Below, one piece after another: positions 46,743 through 57,935 of a stretch of DNA of 64,000 bases. The stretch is from Naematelia aurantialba (lineage: Eukaryota; Basidiomycota; Tremellomycetes; Tremellales; Naemateliaceae), in the NCBI GenBank assembly GCA_021527695.1, contig JAKFAO010000006.1:1302001-1366000 (forward strand), written 5' to 3'. Position numbers and translations under genes: made by a program. Numbering within the stretch: position 1 is the stretch's first letter; each line of letters opens with the position of its first letter. Under the pieces are notes generated by a model that was not told the DNA's origin, ran no database searches, and was given only the letters and a program-made list of their open reading frames with translations.

Positions 46743-49059
46743 TTACTCATTCACCATGCTCCTCCAGCCCGCCTCGATGCCTTCCCTTCCCTGCGATTTC
46801 CTCTGCAAATGTGGCGGCACAAATGTGCCTCTCTCTCTGAGTGTGCCCTCCTCATCCCCCGCTTCTTCATCTTCATCATCATCATCTTGCTCATCTGCAA
46901 TCGCCTCAAACAGCGCACCAGGATCGGCCAATTGCGAATTCGCCATGTTCCGTTCTCGTTCTCTTGATGCCGAGGCTGACCGCGGTCCGCTCCTAGTAGG
47001 ACTCGGACGCGTACCGCGGACAGACCGAGACACGTCGAGTCCGAGCGACTTGTACACCCCTCGTTCTCGCATAGCAGGTATCAGTGGCGGAACAAGGATC
47101 CCTTCTCGGTCCGACAAACTCGTCTTCCGTTCCTTGGCCGGCAAGTTTGGGTCTGCCTGATCCTGCCCAGGCCGAGCGATAGCCATGGGCATGCTGGTAG
47201 CTAGTTTGCTGACATGTCCCTCGTCCGACACCTCGTCCAACTCGTCCTTTCCTGGATCACGTTTTAACGACGCATAGAAAGAGCTCGAAGGCCCAAGTCT
47301 GCGCCACGCGCTCCGATGCGATGGAGCATCGGCGGCATAAGCCTGCGAGAGGCTTGCTTCAAAGACGTTCCGTCCAGAGCCGAGAGGAGGTTTTAGCCCT
47401 TCGTCAGAGGGTAATGGAGGATCACCAGCCTCGTCAAACTCAAAGTCGAAGACGTAGTCTAAATATATCAGGTCGGGCCGGAATGTCGTCAAACAGCTTA
47501 CCCTCTTGGTCCAGGTCTGTCAGGACTGTTGATTGTTCCCGGTGCTCTGAATCGGGATCTTTGCTCTTCGCCGGGTCTTCAAACTTGACCTTGCCTTTCT
47601 TCTTGCCGTGCAGCTCTTTGACCTGACTCGGTCGCGGGGTGCGGTCCGCTGACCCTTCCTCGGCCACCTTGTCTGCTATCAACATCCGATCCAAAGTCTT
47701 CTCTCCATCGATCCAGCTATCCTTCGCACTGGTATCCTCCTTGGCATTGGGGTCCTCTGTGGGGTGGGCATCCTGCTGAGGGACGTTTGGCTGCCGGTAC
47801 ACCTTTCGACGCTTGTCCATCTCCTCGTCCAGAGTCGAGAAGATGTGAGACATGGCAACTGCACGAGCATCGGAGGCCTTGTCGTGCTTCTGTGCAAGAG
47901 ACATGAGGGAGTCATCGACAGTGTCCGGTACTGAAACCGGAGGGGGGGCATGAAATGCGTTGGCTGAGATTGATGCGGATAGGAGCGACGTCCCAGCTAC
48001 GTATGGGGGAGATGTGATACTCTCTCGGACGATAGGGTTATCGGCTGGAGGGGATAAGGGGGCGTCACGCGACCTGGAAGTTGACCTTGTCCTGGTCAGA
48101 CTCGCTGATCGGCTCCGTTCGAGCTGGTCATTTTTTCCTGGCCCTTCACAGTACTTTCCCCAGAGGAGCTCGACCTCGCAGCGCACTTTCTCCTCGAGTT
48201 CATTCAGTTCCCTCGATTTCAGTGCGATAAAGTGCTTGATGTCGATCTCGAAATCCTCATGAGCCTCCTTGAGAAAGCCGACAGCCGAGTTGCAAAGAGA
48301 ACGCAAGTGTGGGTGGGAAGGAATGAAGGGTGGAGGCAGAAAGAAAGGGTCGTGCACAGGCGGCAGAAGGTGGGTTTGCTGACGGGAATACTCGACGGGC
48401 GACCGTGCGGGGGGAGGGTAGAGTGATGGTGCAGCGAAATTGGGAGGACGGCCAAATTGCGACGATGCAGTCGGCAGGTCCAGTAGTAGAGATGAGAAAG
48501 GAAGACGACCTGCGTCCAGGTCTACCTCGTACTCGGCCCCCCACTGGATTTGATGTAAGCCAAAAGGATCCAGCCACAAAATGAGCCTACTCACCCTAAT
48601 ACCATTGCCAGGGTCTACGGTTACCCACTCCTCCTCCATTGATTTTCTGTCAATCTGTGCACCGGCTCTGTAGAGCTCTATCCCGCAGACCCAGCATTGC
48701 CGCTTTGACACGACGGGGCCGATCGAGACACTGAGCACCGAGTCTCGCCGGGTCGGTCGGGAATCAATCGCTTCAAATGTCACCAGCTCCTTGAACCGCT
48801 GATCCTGTCAGCACAGCTCACATTCAACGCAGACCAGACCTACAATGTGCTCTGCCTTCTTTCCTAGCCAGACTCTGAGCTCCGAAGAGCCGTCGTTCGT
48901 TGGCTCCGCATGGGTGGGTACTCGCCCGTCGACCTTGACGTTCAGGCACTTGCATGAGAAGATGAATTGCTTGGAATTCGTGGGAAGTGGCGGTGGAGGG
49001 GGAGATTCAAGAGGCATAGTGGGTTGTTGTACGTCCGGTGGGTCTGTGGTGGATGGCAT
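46743..49059 (-). CDS. unknown protein with N-terminal Cys motifs
   Basis: It starts MPSTTDPPDVQQPTMPLE. The first 130 residues carry FIFSCKCLNVKVDGRVP and, in a later exon, RQCWVCGIELYRAG. The CxC and CxxC pairs could bind one zinc together. Next come SFRP-like disordered parts and a helical middle (HEDFEIDIKHFIALKSRELNE is part of it), SxSR repeats, and acidic runs (DDDDEDEEAGDEEG). It ends GIEAGWRSMVNE*. FVFDFEF-like and FVPPHLQRKSQ phrases near the end may be short binding motifs. I know no family name, and the function is unknown. Confidence 0.7.
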
Positions 49060-49298
49060 GTTGAATGGTGATGCTGAGAAGACGGAGAAAGCACAAAGGG
49101 AGGATACAAAGTGGGATTTTTAGGCCAAAGCTTACAGACTCGGGAAGATAGGAAAGGTAACCGGTCAATCGAGTTAGGCCTGCGACGCTGAGTGCCGCTC
49201 TAGGACTCTTTTGCACGCCTAGTACGCATCCTGTTTGCCACCCATTCGACGTTTTTTCAAAGTCAGCCATTACCATTCTTTGGGTGTAGCTGTCAAGG

Positions 49299-51368
49299 AT
49301 GCCACCCACGCCTTGCTCGCTATGTCAGACTGCACGCGCGCTGGTGAAACGCCCGAAAACAGGCCAACAGGTCTGCAAAGCATGCTTCTTCGAGGTCTTC
49401 GAGACAGAAGTTCACAATACCATCATCGAGGGAGAGGGACTGTTCAAGCGTGGTGAGAGGGTGGCTATAGGTGCAAGTGGGGGGAAAGGTGCGACCTGCA
49501 TTGAGCTTCGAATCATGTCAGAACTCAGCTGATGACTATCGGTTCTAGATTCTACGGTGCTGGCGCATGTGTTGTTGTCTTTAAATCAGCGATATGACTA
49601 CGGGCTCGACCTTTACCTGCTGTCCATCGATGAAGGAATCACGGGGTACCGAGACGATTCACTCGAGGTACGTATATCACCTTTTTCCATTCTAGCCAGT
49701 CCGATCACACCAGCCAGTCCAACAAGTCCAACAAGTCCAACCAGTGTTCCCAATGCTCATCGAGCGGTTTTAGACTGTAAAGCAGAATCAGGTGGAATAC
49801 GGGCTACCACTAAAGATCCTCTCATACGATGAGCTGTACGGCTGGACGATGGACAAGATCGTCTCCCAAGTTGGCCGGAAAAACAACTGTATGTATCTCC
49901 CGCCTCCTAGTGCGGCGGGGTTTGGCACTGATTCGTCTGAATTAGGTACATTCTGCGGCGTGTTCCGGCGCCAGGCGCTCGATCGCGGTGCTGCTCAACT
50001 GAAGGTGAACCATATTGTCACGGGACATAATGCGGATGATATTGCCGAGACAGTCCTCATGAACAGTTAGTCCCGATCCTGCGACTTTACGCCATGACGG
50101 TCCTGCTGCGGGCTTGGACTGTCCTTTCACGTCCCTCGGCTGTCTCGTTACGAGCGGAAGCTGACGACGAATAGTAATGCGTGGTGATATTGCAAGGTTG
50201 GGACGATGTACGGCGGTGACCACGCAAGGGGACGATACGATTAAACGGAGCAAGCCGTTCAAGTATGCGTATGAGAAAGAAATCGTCATGTGAGTCTTGA
50301 CTCGAGTCCTAGTCCCTCTTGTATTTCCTGTCTACTTTCTCTCAGGTCACTTTCACTTGTTTCTCTTCCTCTTCCTCGTCTTTCTCTTGTTCCTCCCTCT
50401 CGTCCTCGTCTACTGCCTGCCATGCCCATGGTTATGCTGGGAATTGACAGAGCTGCAGGTACGCCTACTTCAAGAAACTCACCTACTTCTCCACCGAATG
50501 CATCTACTCTCCCGACGGTACGTCATGCTCCCCCTCGTCCCTCCACTTTGCTTTGTTCGAAAGCTGACGCATTCTGCGCCTCCAGCCTATCGAGGCCATG
50601 CGCGCGTCTTCCTCAAGGACCTGGAAGTGATCCGGCCCAGTGCGATCATCGACATCATTCACTCGGGAGAGACGTTTGTGCTTGAAGCAGGCGTGCAGAG
50701 GGGTATCAAAGCCATGCGTGAGTATCAGGGCTCTACCCGTCCTAGTCAGGATGAGCGGATTCCGCCGCATTGGCATGACCGCCCAGCATCAGAATCAGGA
50801 CGGCCGATTGCATCGGCATCGGCGTCCACAAACTCCCATAGCAGGCTTCGGCGTGGGGCATGGGTGTGGGCATGGGCGTGGGCATGGGCGTGGCGTGGGG
50901 CAAACGAACGAGCTGATCGCGGCGTTAGAGACCTGCCAACGATGTGGGTATATCAGCTCGAACGACCTGTGCAAGGCTTGCGCGTTACTGCAGGGCCTCG
51001 AAGCGGGTCTGGACAGATCAGCCTTAGTATGTCCTCCTTCTCTCCCTCCTCGGCTCATCTACTCCTCTCTCTCCTCTCTCTCCTCTCCCTCCTATCTCTC
51101 CTCTCCCTCCTTTGCTCGTCTGCTCGTCTGCTCATCTGCTCGTCTGCTCGTCTGCTCGTCTGCTCGTCTGCTCCTCGTCTTCATACAAGCTGATGAAGCG
51201 CAGAAACAGAGTCAAGGAGCAAATGATGCGGCACCAGATGGGCAACGGAGAATACCAATGTTTGAGCGATATGCTGGCCTGACCGCGACGGATGCAACGG
51301 CGGCGACAAAGTCGGAGATTCATGCTACAGAAGGCATCGAAAGGGCTGTCAAGGCTATCGCCCTCTGA
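49299..51368 (+). CDS. NCS6: cytoplasmic tRNA 2-thiolation protein 1
   Basis: It starts [19 protein letters not shown] with the N-terminal zinc motif (CSLC, CKAC). Splicing rebuilds the PP-loop GASGGKDSTVLAH. Conserved blocks follow: [38 protein letters not shown] with the catalytic Cxx[19 protein letters not shown], and [18 protein letters not shown]. The C-terminal zinc site has [19 protein letters not shown]. With NCS2/CTU2 this enzyme thiolates U34 of tRNA-Lys, Gln and Glu in the cytosol using sulfur from Urm1. Some introns hold microsatellites, at 50860-50900 (GGGCATGGGCGT) and 51040-51175 (CTCTCTCCT, then GTCTGCTC). The gene is also called CTU1. Confidence 0.93.
51040..51176. repeat. 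CTCTCTCCT and GTCTGCTC repeats, intronic
   Basis: Two adjoining short repeats, a CTCTCTCCT tract and then eight copies of GTCTGCTC-like units, fill the last intron of the tRNA thiolation gene. Confidence 0.85.
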
Positions 51369-51497
51369 CGTCTGGCGGATTTGCATGTCTGCAATGTCCA
51401 TCATCCTTTGCAGATTGTAACAGTACAAGTAGCATTGTAGCACTATAACAGCATACCTGGCACTATCTATACCCATGCACACATTTCCCCCTCGCCA

Positions 51498-53879
51498 TCA
51501 CGAGACCAGCACAAACGGCTGGTTGGGATACCTGCACAGATCAAGAGGTATCGTTACCGACCATACCGACGATGCTGGGATTCAAGTCACGCACCTCTGT
51601 TGTAGACGATCATGGAGATCCGGCTCAGCAATCTGAGAGTCGCCGACTAGGCATCAGATGGTCAGCGGGCGATTCGTTCTTCACACAAGCTGGCATACGT
51701 TGATTGCCAAGAGTCAACCACCTGTTCCGTCTTCGTCAGCCCAAACGTACTTCACCTCGTACGATTCGACCTACCCAGGCCGAGTATTATGTTTCCTCCC
51801 AAACAGCTCTGTCAACCATTAGGACGTCTTACACTCTCCTCCCGAGCGTGTCAGGCGTCAGATGACGCAGACGCACCGAGCTTCCTTCCACCGGGTACGA
51901 GCCGCTCGATGACCCCATACACCTCGTCAGGTTTCCTGCTCGTCTCTCTTCCCAAACAGCACGTGTCAGTATGGTCTCGGATTTTCTCGGTAAGGACAGA
52001 GGAAAGAGGTGAGAGAGGGCAGTGCACATACCGGACTTCAGCAACGACAACGTCAGTGTCCACCCCTCTGCCGAGGGAGCGGAGAGCGGGAATCTCGTCG
52101 TATGGGATCGGCTTGTCCCGTGGCCAGCTTGCGGGGAGTTTGAGCGCGATCAACAGATGTTCACAGGTGTGGCTGGAGCTGTCAGCAGGCGGCGCCACCA
52201 TACACATAGATCACTGAAACTGAATGTTGCTGCGGCCGCGCGAGGGACGAGGACGAAGAGGGCGGGAAGGGAGATTCGAGATGGGATTGCAGGGGGATGT
52301 ACGCGGAATGCGAGAAGAGGGACGTGAGAAGCAGAATGTGAGAAGGATGACATGAGAACGAGGACGTGAGAATGAGGATGCGAGAACGAATTTGAGGTCC
52401 AGAAGGGCTCTACTGACTTGAGCCAATGGCCAGTCCGCCCCGTGCGGATCAGCCGACTAAGCTGGTTCACCTTGACCCACACCAGCTCGTCAACGCGTCG
52501 ATAGCCCCATACTGCAAACAGCTCGCGGCCAAGCTCCATCGCTCGCCCCGTCACCCAAAGGCACAAAAGTGCCCAATCGGGCTGCAGAGCGGCGAGCGGT
52601 AGGCGCCGCATTTCGTCGTCTGTCATAGTGCCGTATGGAAGCTGGTGATCTCAGCGCCTCTAGCGGGTACAGAAGACGAATGAGAAAGCAGAGAAAGCAG
52701 AGAAACGCAGGTAGGTGGGACGTGGAGGCGTGATCTATAGATATGGCCTATAGATGGCGTTGTATGGTCTAGAGGTAGGGGTGAATGACGTACCGACATG
52801 TGTATATCCTGTCATAGGGTAGTTAATTGCAAGTATATCGGTAACAGGAGAAAGTGAAACCTACCCATGGAGGATCCGCCACGATCACCTGAAACCTGCC
52901 TGATCAGCACCCAACATACAATGCCCAGCACACTGTGCGTAACGCGCTAGAAGGCCAACGCGAGGAAGCGCCGGTGCACTCACTGTCCCAGTACGGAATA
53001 ATCAAACCGCCTCAGGTCGCAGTTGATCCACTGCCTCGCAGATCTCCAAGCCTCCACACCACCAGCACTGTCTGTCCCTAGTAGCTTCTCGATGGTACGT
53101 GGCGGCAGCTGAGCTGGGAAGTCGGGAGGTAGCGGGTGGGAGTGACGTGTCGCAGCTGGCACGACCTGGAAGTGCATATACCTGCTCACTTAGCTGCATA
53201 GTAATGGCCACTGTGCAGAGAGAAGGTACAGCACAAGTAGACTTACCGGCATTCTTTCACTCCGCCGCGAGGAGCGTTCGTGTCTCCTAAGGAGGGATTG
53301 TTGCGGAACATGGGCTCGCCATAGCACAGATTGAGATACCTAAAGGAGCAGAGGTATCAGCGTGAGACAGCCACCCGAGGGTGAGGGAGGCGGACGAGCA
53401 GTAGCCGAGCGAGACGTCAGTGTACGGCCGGATAATGGGTTCAAAGTGGGCCTGATCATGGTCAGCAGAGGCCAGTCCACACGTGCAACACTTGAGCATT
53501 AAGCAAGAGATGAGCGTACCCGAGAGCAGTGGGTGCGGACTTTTTGGCACACTGATAGTGTGGTCGAGGTGCAGATGGGGTTGAAGAGCATTCGAGTGTC
53601 CTTGTGCGCCTGACGTAGGAGTCAGTCTGGTTACGATGTCGAGGGAAGAGGGAAGAGAGAAGAGAGGAGGTGATGGGCATACAGCAAGGCGTCTAAGCTT
53701 GGTCTTTGCTGTCTCTCGGCCCAGGAGCTGCCTTAGCTCGACGTCTGGCCTGGTCCCTACTGCACGTGAGCCAAGAGATGGCACTGTATGAGGGCCAGGG
53801 CCAACTTGCCTCGATCATCCTGCACAGGAGGTCTCGGCGTGGACGGTCCAGGTTCAGCGAGACTGGCGTCCACCTGCAT
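51498..53879 (-). CDS. IME4: IME4/METTL3-type mRNA m6A methyltransferase
   Basis: This is an MT-A70 methyltransferase in many short exons. From the 5' side: ELRQLLGRETAKTKLRRLA, AHFEPIIRPYTDVSLGYCS, YLNLCYGEPMFRNNPSL, RQWINCDLRRFDYSVLGQ, then the catalytic VIVADPPW, LPYGTMTDDEMRRLPL, ALLCLWVTGRAMELGREL, VDELVWVKVNQLSRLIRTG and TGHWLK, HTCEHLLIALK, and ELFGRKHNTRPGWLTLGNQ, ending RYPNQPFVLVS*. DPPW is the active-site motif, and the SLGYCSYLN region marks the IME4/METTL3 branch rather than METTL14. The enzyme writes N6-methyladenosine on mRNA in the nucleus. The 5' end is uncertain. The ATG at 53879 (MQVDASLAEPGPSTP) needs an intron with a GC donor. An open upstream part (DYLDTVREEW) may belong to a longer N-terminus. 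Confidence 0.88.
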
Positions 53880-54097
53880 GTTTCGCCAGACCTTGGCCTG
53901 GGCGACCGTAGCCCTCAAATACGTTTGCGAATAGCTGCCGACGTCAATGGACAAGTAGAATAATTGAATGGGATAGTCGTTACCGCGAGGAAGCGAGTGG
54001 ACTACCTCCACGCGCCATTCCTCCCTTACGGTGTCGAGATAGTCTCATCGCACAAAATTCATTCCGCTCGCCGCTCATCATGCAAATTTCATTGACA

Positions 54098-54727
54098 CTA
54101 CCTAGAAATCTCCTTGAAGCTCTTCATGAAGCTCTTATGCTTCCACCTCCCCTTCACTAACCTATCCACCAACATGAAGGTCTGCTTGACACAGTCATTC
54201 TCCTTTGCTTTCTTGGGTCCACCATAGAAAATCCTCCCAATCCTGTAATGTTTGTCGCACACCTCCAGCAAGCTCCTCTGCATCCCACTCGCATCCTTTC
54301 CTAGCCTAAACTCAGGAGTCTGCTGGAAGTTGTACTCAGCATTCCCATCCCAGATGAATAGGTACTTTCCCTCCCTCCTATCCCCTGAGAGCAGTTCTGC
54401 TGGAATGAGAACAGCAGACCAAGAGTGGTCTATGTCCGCATGCTCCTTCCCATGCCATGCTCCTTTCTCGTGGTTGATGAGTCGTGGATGGGAGATGAAC
54501 CAGCCAGCTCTGATAGGACAGTTGGTGATGAGCTTGTACCGGATGAATTCGCCAAGTGTCGCTGATGAGAGTAACTCTGGGTTGGAAGATGACCAGTTGA
54601 CTCGGTTCTGTGCTGTGGGGTACCGGACCTCTGTTGGGAAGAGTGTGATTTGGTGGTTTGTTGCCTGGAGTGACAGAGATTGGAGTGTAGAGTTGATCTC
54701 TGAAGAGGTGGATGTAGAGGACAGCAT
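54098..54727 (-). CDS. island orphan gene A
   Basis: A single open frame of 209 aa starts at the ATG at 54727 (MLSSTSTSSEINSTLQS). It has GEFIRYKLITNCPIRAGWF, HSWSAVLIPAELLSG, KYLFIWDGNAEYNFQ, EVCDKHYRIGRIFYGG and ends KSFMKSFKEISR*. The Trp/Tyr-rich, single-domain look suggests an enzyme or a DNA/RNA-binding fold, but I recognise no family. Base use is more AT-rich than in the IME4 gene beside it. It is divergent from orphan gene B across a periodic motif array, so both may be controlled together. Confidence 0.6.
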   Translation of the reverse strand: MLSSTSTSSEINSTLQSLSLQATNHQITLFPTEVRYPTAQNRVNWSSSNPELLSSATLGEFIRYKLITNCPIRAGWFISHPRLINHEKGAWHGKEHADIDHSWSAVLIPAELLSGDRREGKYLFIWDGNAEYNFQQTPEFRLGKDASGMQRSLLEVCDKHYRIGRIFYGGPKKAKENDCVKQTFMLVDRLVKGRWKHKSFMKSFKEISR

Positions 54728-55205
54728 GACTGGTAACTTGAAGAAAGAAAGAAGAAGAGGAAGAGGACAGAAGGAGGCGGTTAATATAGCCAGCAGGTGA
54801 CGACAAATGTTTCCACCTAACGACACATCACAATGTGGACGACACATTGTCTGTATGCATACGACACATGCTATGGCATATGCCACTCTCCAAGACACAT
54901 TATTTAAGCAACGACACACAATCATCCAAGACGACAAAACATAAGACTGAACGACAAATGGTCCAAGTGGCAAACGACACATCAAGACACATCAGCCATA
55001 AAGCGACATATTTCATACATGAACGACATATCTCATGCATGAATGACATATGTCCTTCTCACTCATGTCACATGCATGTAAGAGATGACACATGCATGCA
55101 GATTGCACATGACATGCATAGGAAGTATGAAACGGTATTTAAACACAGTTCATGCAGCACAAAATCATCTCTTCACTTTCTATCTCATTTTGATCGACCT
55201 CCAAG
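54728..55205. promoter_or_regulatory. divergent promoter of orphan genes A and B
   Basis: This 478-bp gap is AT-rich and dominated by the CGACAHAT array. TATTTAAAC at 55136-55144 lies about 65 bp before the ATG of gene B and could be its TATA element. AATATAGCC at 54783 lies in the gene A upstream region. Confidence 0.5.
54801..55092 (+). repeat. roughly 20-bp-periodic CGACAHAT motif array
   Basis: About fourteen copies of CGACACAT or its close variants (CGACAAAT, CGACATAT, AGACACAT, TGACATAT) all point the same way. They start near 54801, 54821, 54840, 54861, 54893, 54911, 54931, 54951, 54974, 54986, 55003, 55023, 55043 and 55086. Many steps are 19-21 bp. It fills the gap between divergent orphan genes A and B. 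It may be a decayed tandem repeat or a set of protein-binding sites. Confidence 0.75.
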
Positions 55206-56761
55206 ATGCCAGAGCTCTTTGAACTTGCAGCTTTCATTACCATCCTCAAATCAGCTTTGCAGCCAACTCCTCTGCCATTCACTCTTCATTTCTTTCCTCA
55301 ACAAGGGCGTAACGGTTTAGTCAAGAATTACGACAGCTTTACAACAAGCTCTTCTTCAGTGGCACTTCAACCTCTCACTGTCGACTTATCCCAACACAGC
55401 TTCCGCTGCTATGGCAAGGAACTCTACATCAAGATTTCCAACAGTTGGATGTTGAGAGTACATTTCTACCTACATGGACATGTGGCGGTCATGTCCCCAA
55501 TCGAAGTGGATTTCCTTTGGGTCTGTCGAGAACATGGCCTTCCACCATATGCTCCTGTGGTCTTCAAAGCCCATGGTGGGAACAACTCTATCGCACTAGT
55601 CGACCGCAACAAGCTCTTACAAGTGCAGTTTGTGCAGTTGGAGGATGGAGTTGCCTTTGATGGTTTCCGGCCAGTGGGCAGGGGGCCTTGTCCACTACAA
55701 GATGAACCCTTGTTCCGGCAACTTGTGGAGGAGTTAGGGAGAGATGGGAGTCTAGTCAGGAAGACCATTCCAGTTGGCCACTTCATACAGCAGCAGTATG
55801 TCTTTGAGTTTCATCGTATCCCCTGCTGATGTTCTTCAGACAAAATTACTTCAATGGATTTGGCGGCTGTCTCACCAATGAACTTCTGTTTTACGCACGG
55901 ATCAACCCTCTTACTCCAACCAACATCATCTTTGCTGTCGACACCAACACTTGGAGGGACCAGCTCCTTGATGGGTGGTCCCGTCTCAAGAGTGTCTTCA
56001 CCAGCCACTCATACGACCAATATGTCCTCTCCTCAGCCCGTGTTGCTGGGAAGAGTGGGATTGCCTTTCATCATCCCTTGGCACCACTGCGATACCGAAA
56101 ATGGATCACAAAGGTCTACAGGAAGACAGGCAAAGCTGGCACCACTCAGGTCCCCAATGACCTTGTCCAGCTCCTCTTGGACAACAATCAGATCACTCTA
56201 CCACCTTTGCCTCCCTCATACAATGGGAGGAAACCACGCACGACTCTGCATCGAAAGGCCCTTCCACTTGCATGCTATATCTACAAACCCTCACCAAGAG
56301 CGACAGCCAGATACTACTACTCAGTGGTCACCAACTTTCCCTTGCCTCCAGAAGAGGTCAACTGGAGGGAGATCCTATCTGGAACCCCAGCCTACCTTGA
56401 ACAAGAACTCGTCATCTCAGCAAAGGAACCAAGCATTGGATGGACAACTTTCTTTGACTCTCAATATCTTATCCATGCCGAGTCAACAGCATTTGCTCGC
56501 CGACACCCACATCGCAATGGCCTACCTGGCTCTTCAATGCGGACCAAGTTCATCAAATCCAGGAGAGATGGTGAGCCTGTAGTACTGAACACACGTGTAT
56601 CAGTTGAACAACTGCCTGCTTGGGTCACACGACATCCAGAGACTTTGGATCTTCTGCGACAGTGGTACTCTGACTGGGCACATGAGCATGGGAATGGAGA
56701 GGAGGGTAGAGCACTAGCATCACCACCTGAAGATGGGGAGCTCACAGAGTGTTGGACGTAG
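55206..56761 (+). CDS. island orphan gene B, about 503 aa
   Basis: Two frames are joined by a 44-bp intron (55796-55839) with GTATGT donor, a CTGAT branch-like word and TTCAG acceptor; phase is kept. It starts MPELFELAAFITILKS. The N-terminal part has LRVHFYLHGHVAVMSPIEV and DFLWVCREHGLPPYAPVVF. The second has NIIFAVDTNTWRDQLLDGW, RVAGKSGIAFHHPLAPLRY, KWITKVYRKTGKAGTTQVP and VTNFPLPPEEVNWREILSG. It ends GELTECWT*. I recognise no family. Codon use is AT-richer than in the flanking housekeeping genes. Its neighbours are mobile-element genes, so a role in a mobile element is possible. Confidence 0.65.
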
Positions 56762-57935
56762 GAAGCTCTCCGTAGTCTTTGCCTTTAAGCATATGAGTGG
56801 CGAATGTACAAGGTCCGTGCTGGGTGTTCCATCTCCGAGTGCAATCTGCTTCATCATGCAATTCAGATATTAGCACAGCCACTGCTCTGAGACTTACTCA
56901 ACTAGTGGCACTGGTGCCTAAGAACCTGATCATATGCATGGGACAGAAACTAAAACCCTACTAATGGTTTACGAGACAAGAAAGGATGACTGCCCTTTGT
57001 GTTATGACCCGGTCATAACCCTTATAGAGACATATCGGAGAGACGTATCAGAGAGACTCTCTAGAAGAGTCTCAAGAGGTGTCCCATGAGAGTATCAAGA
57101 GTTGTCTCTAGAGCTCTGCTAGATCATAAGTTACATCGTGGCCCAAGCACTCTGGCCATATCTTCACTTCCCCCTTGAGCTTGCCGGATCCTTCCTAGCT
57201 CATTACACCTACCCTACTGCCGACCAAGTCACAAGGACCCGAGCATTTAGCTTGACTCTTGTAAACAACAGCTTTCCACACGTCTTTGATTAGCTTGAGG
57301 TCAATCAAGGATGGGTCATAGGGTCATAACACCGTGCCATGCCCGAAATGAACTTTTGATTCATACGATTTACTTTGGGACATTGCTTCAACCATCTTAT
57401 CTACTCAAGCAGGTAATATCAGATGTCTACTCTCATAATAGATGCATGGGACATGATCTGAAATCTTGCCAATGTCACTGATCTTGATCGAAAACGTATG
57501 GCATACGATTCCTCAATTGGATGTCAATTGGTGTTCAGATCTGGAGATGGCATCGGTCAGATATGCTGTAAATCTACAAAACAGTGGCATTGGGTCCCAG
57601 CTACTCGGCAAATCTTGCAGAAGTTGGCCAGAATACATTCCTGGAATGTGAAGCCCACTCAAAAGACAAGCAGATCGTGGAACCCAAATGTGGTCACAAA
57701 TCCTTGGCCAGCACAAGATGGCATCGGTTGAAAGAGCTGTGTTCTGGCTATGAGATGCAAAGTAAGTGTAGCTCCATGGACGACTTGTCTAAACCATGCC
57801 AGAATAAATTTCAAGAAGGCAGGGACATGGTCGATTGTAAAACATGTACTGCTCAAATCACTTTAGTAAGCATTGCTTCCAAGGGCATCGGTCAAACGAG
57901 TCTGGACATTATACATACTGCACTATGACAATCAC
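56762..57935. other. intergenic region with an LTR-like unit
   Basis: Apart from the LTR-like unit at 57000-57331, this region shows no gene. Short ORFs at 57466-57928 have no protein-like features. Confidence 0.5.
57000..57331 (+). mobile_element. LTR-like unit or MITE with inverted ends
   Basis: It begins TGTTATGACCC and ends GGGTCATAACA, perfect inverted copies that extend one base outward on each side to 12 bp. TG...CA ends and the 332-bp size fit a solo LTR. The first 16 bases closely match the start of the solo LTR at 59603. The 5-bp flanks (CTTTG and CCGTG) do not match, so there is no target duplication. Orientation is uncertain. Confidence 0.5.

Noticed and set aside
55827..55831. 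Stop-start overlap TGATG joining two plus frames, as in coupled translation of retroelements
   Set aside because: A phase-keeping 44-bp intron (55796-55839) with GTATGT, CTGAT and TTCAG removes both the stop and the second ATG, so this is one spliced gene.
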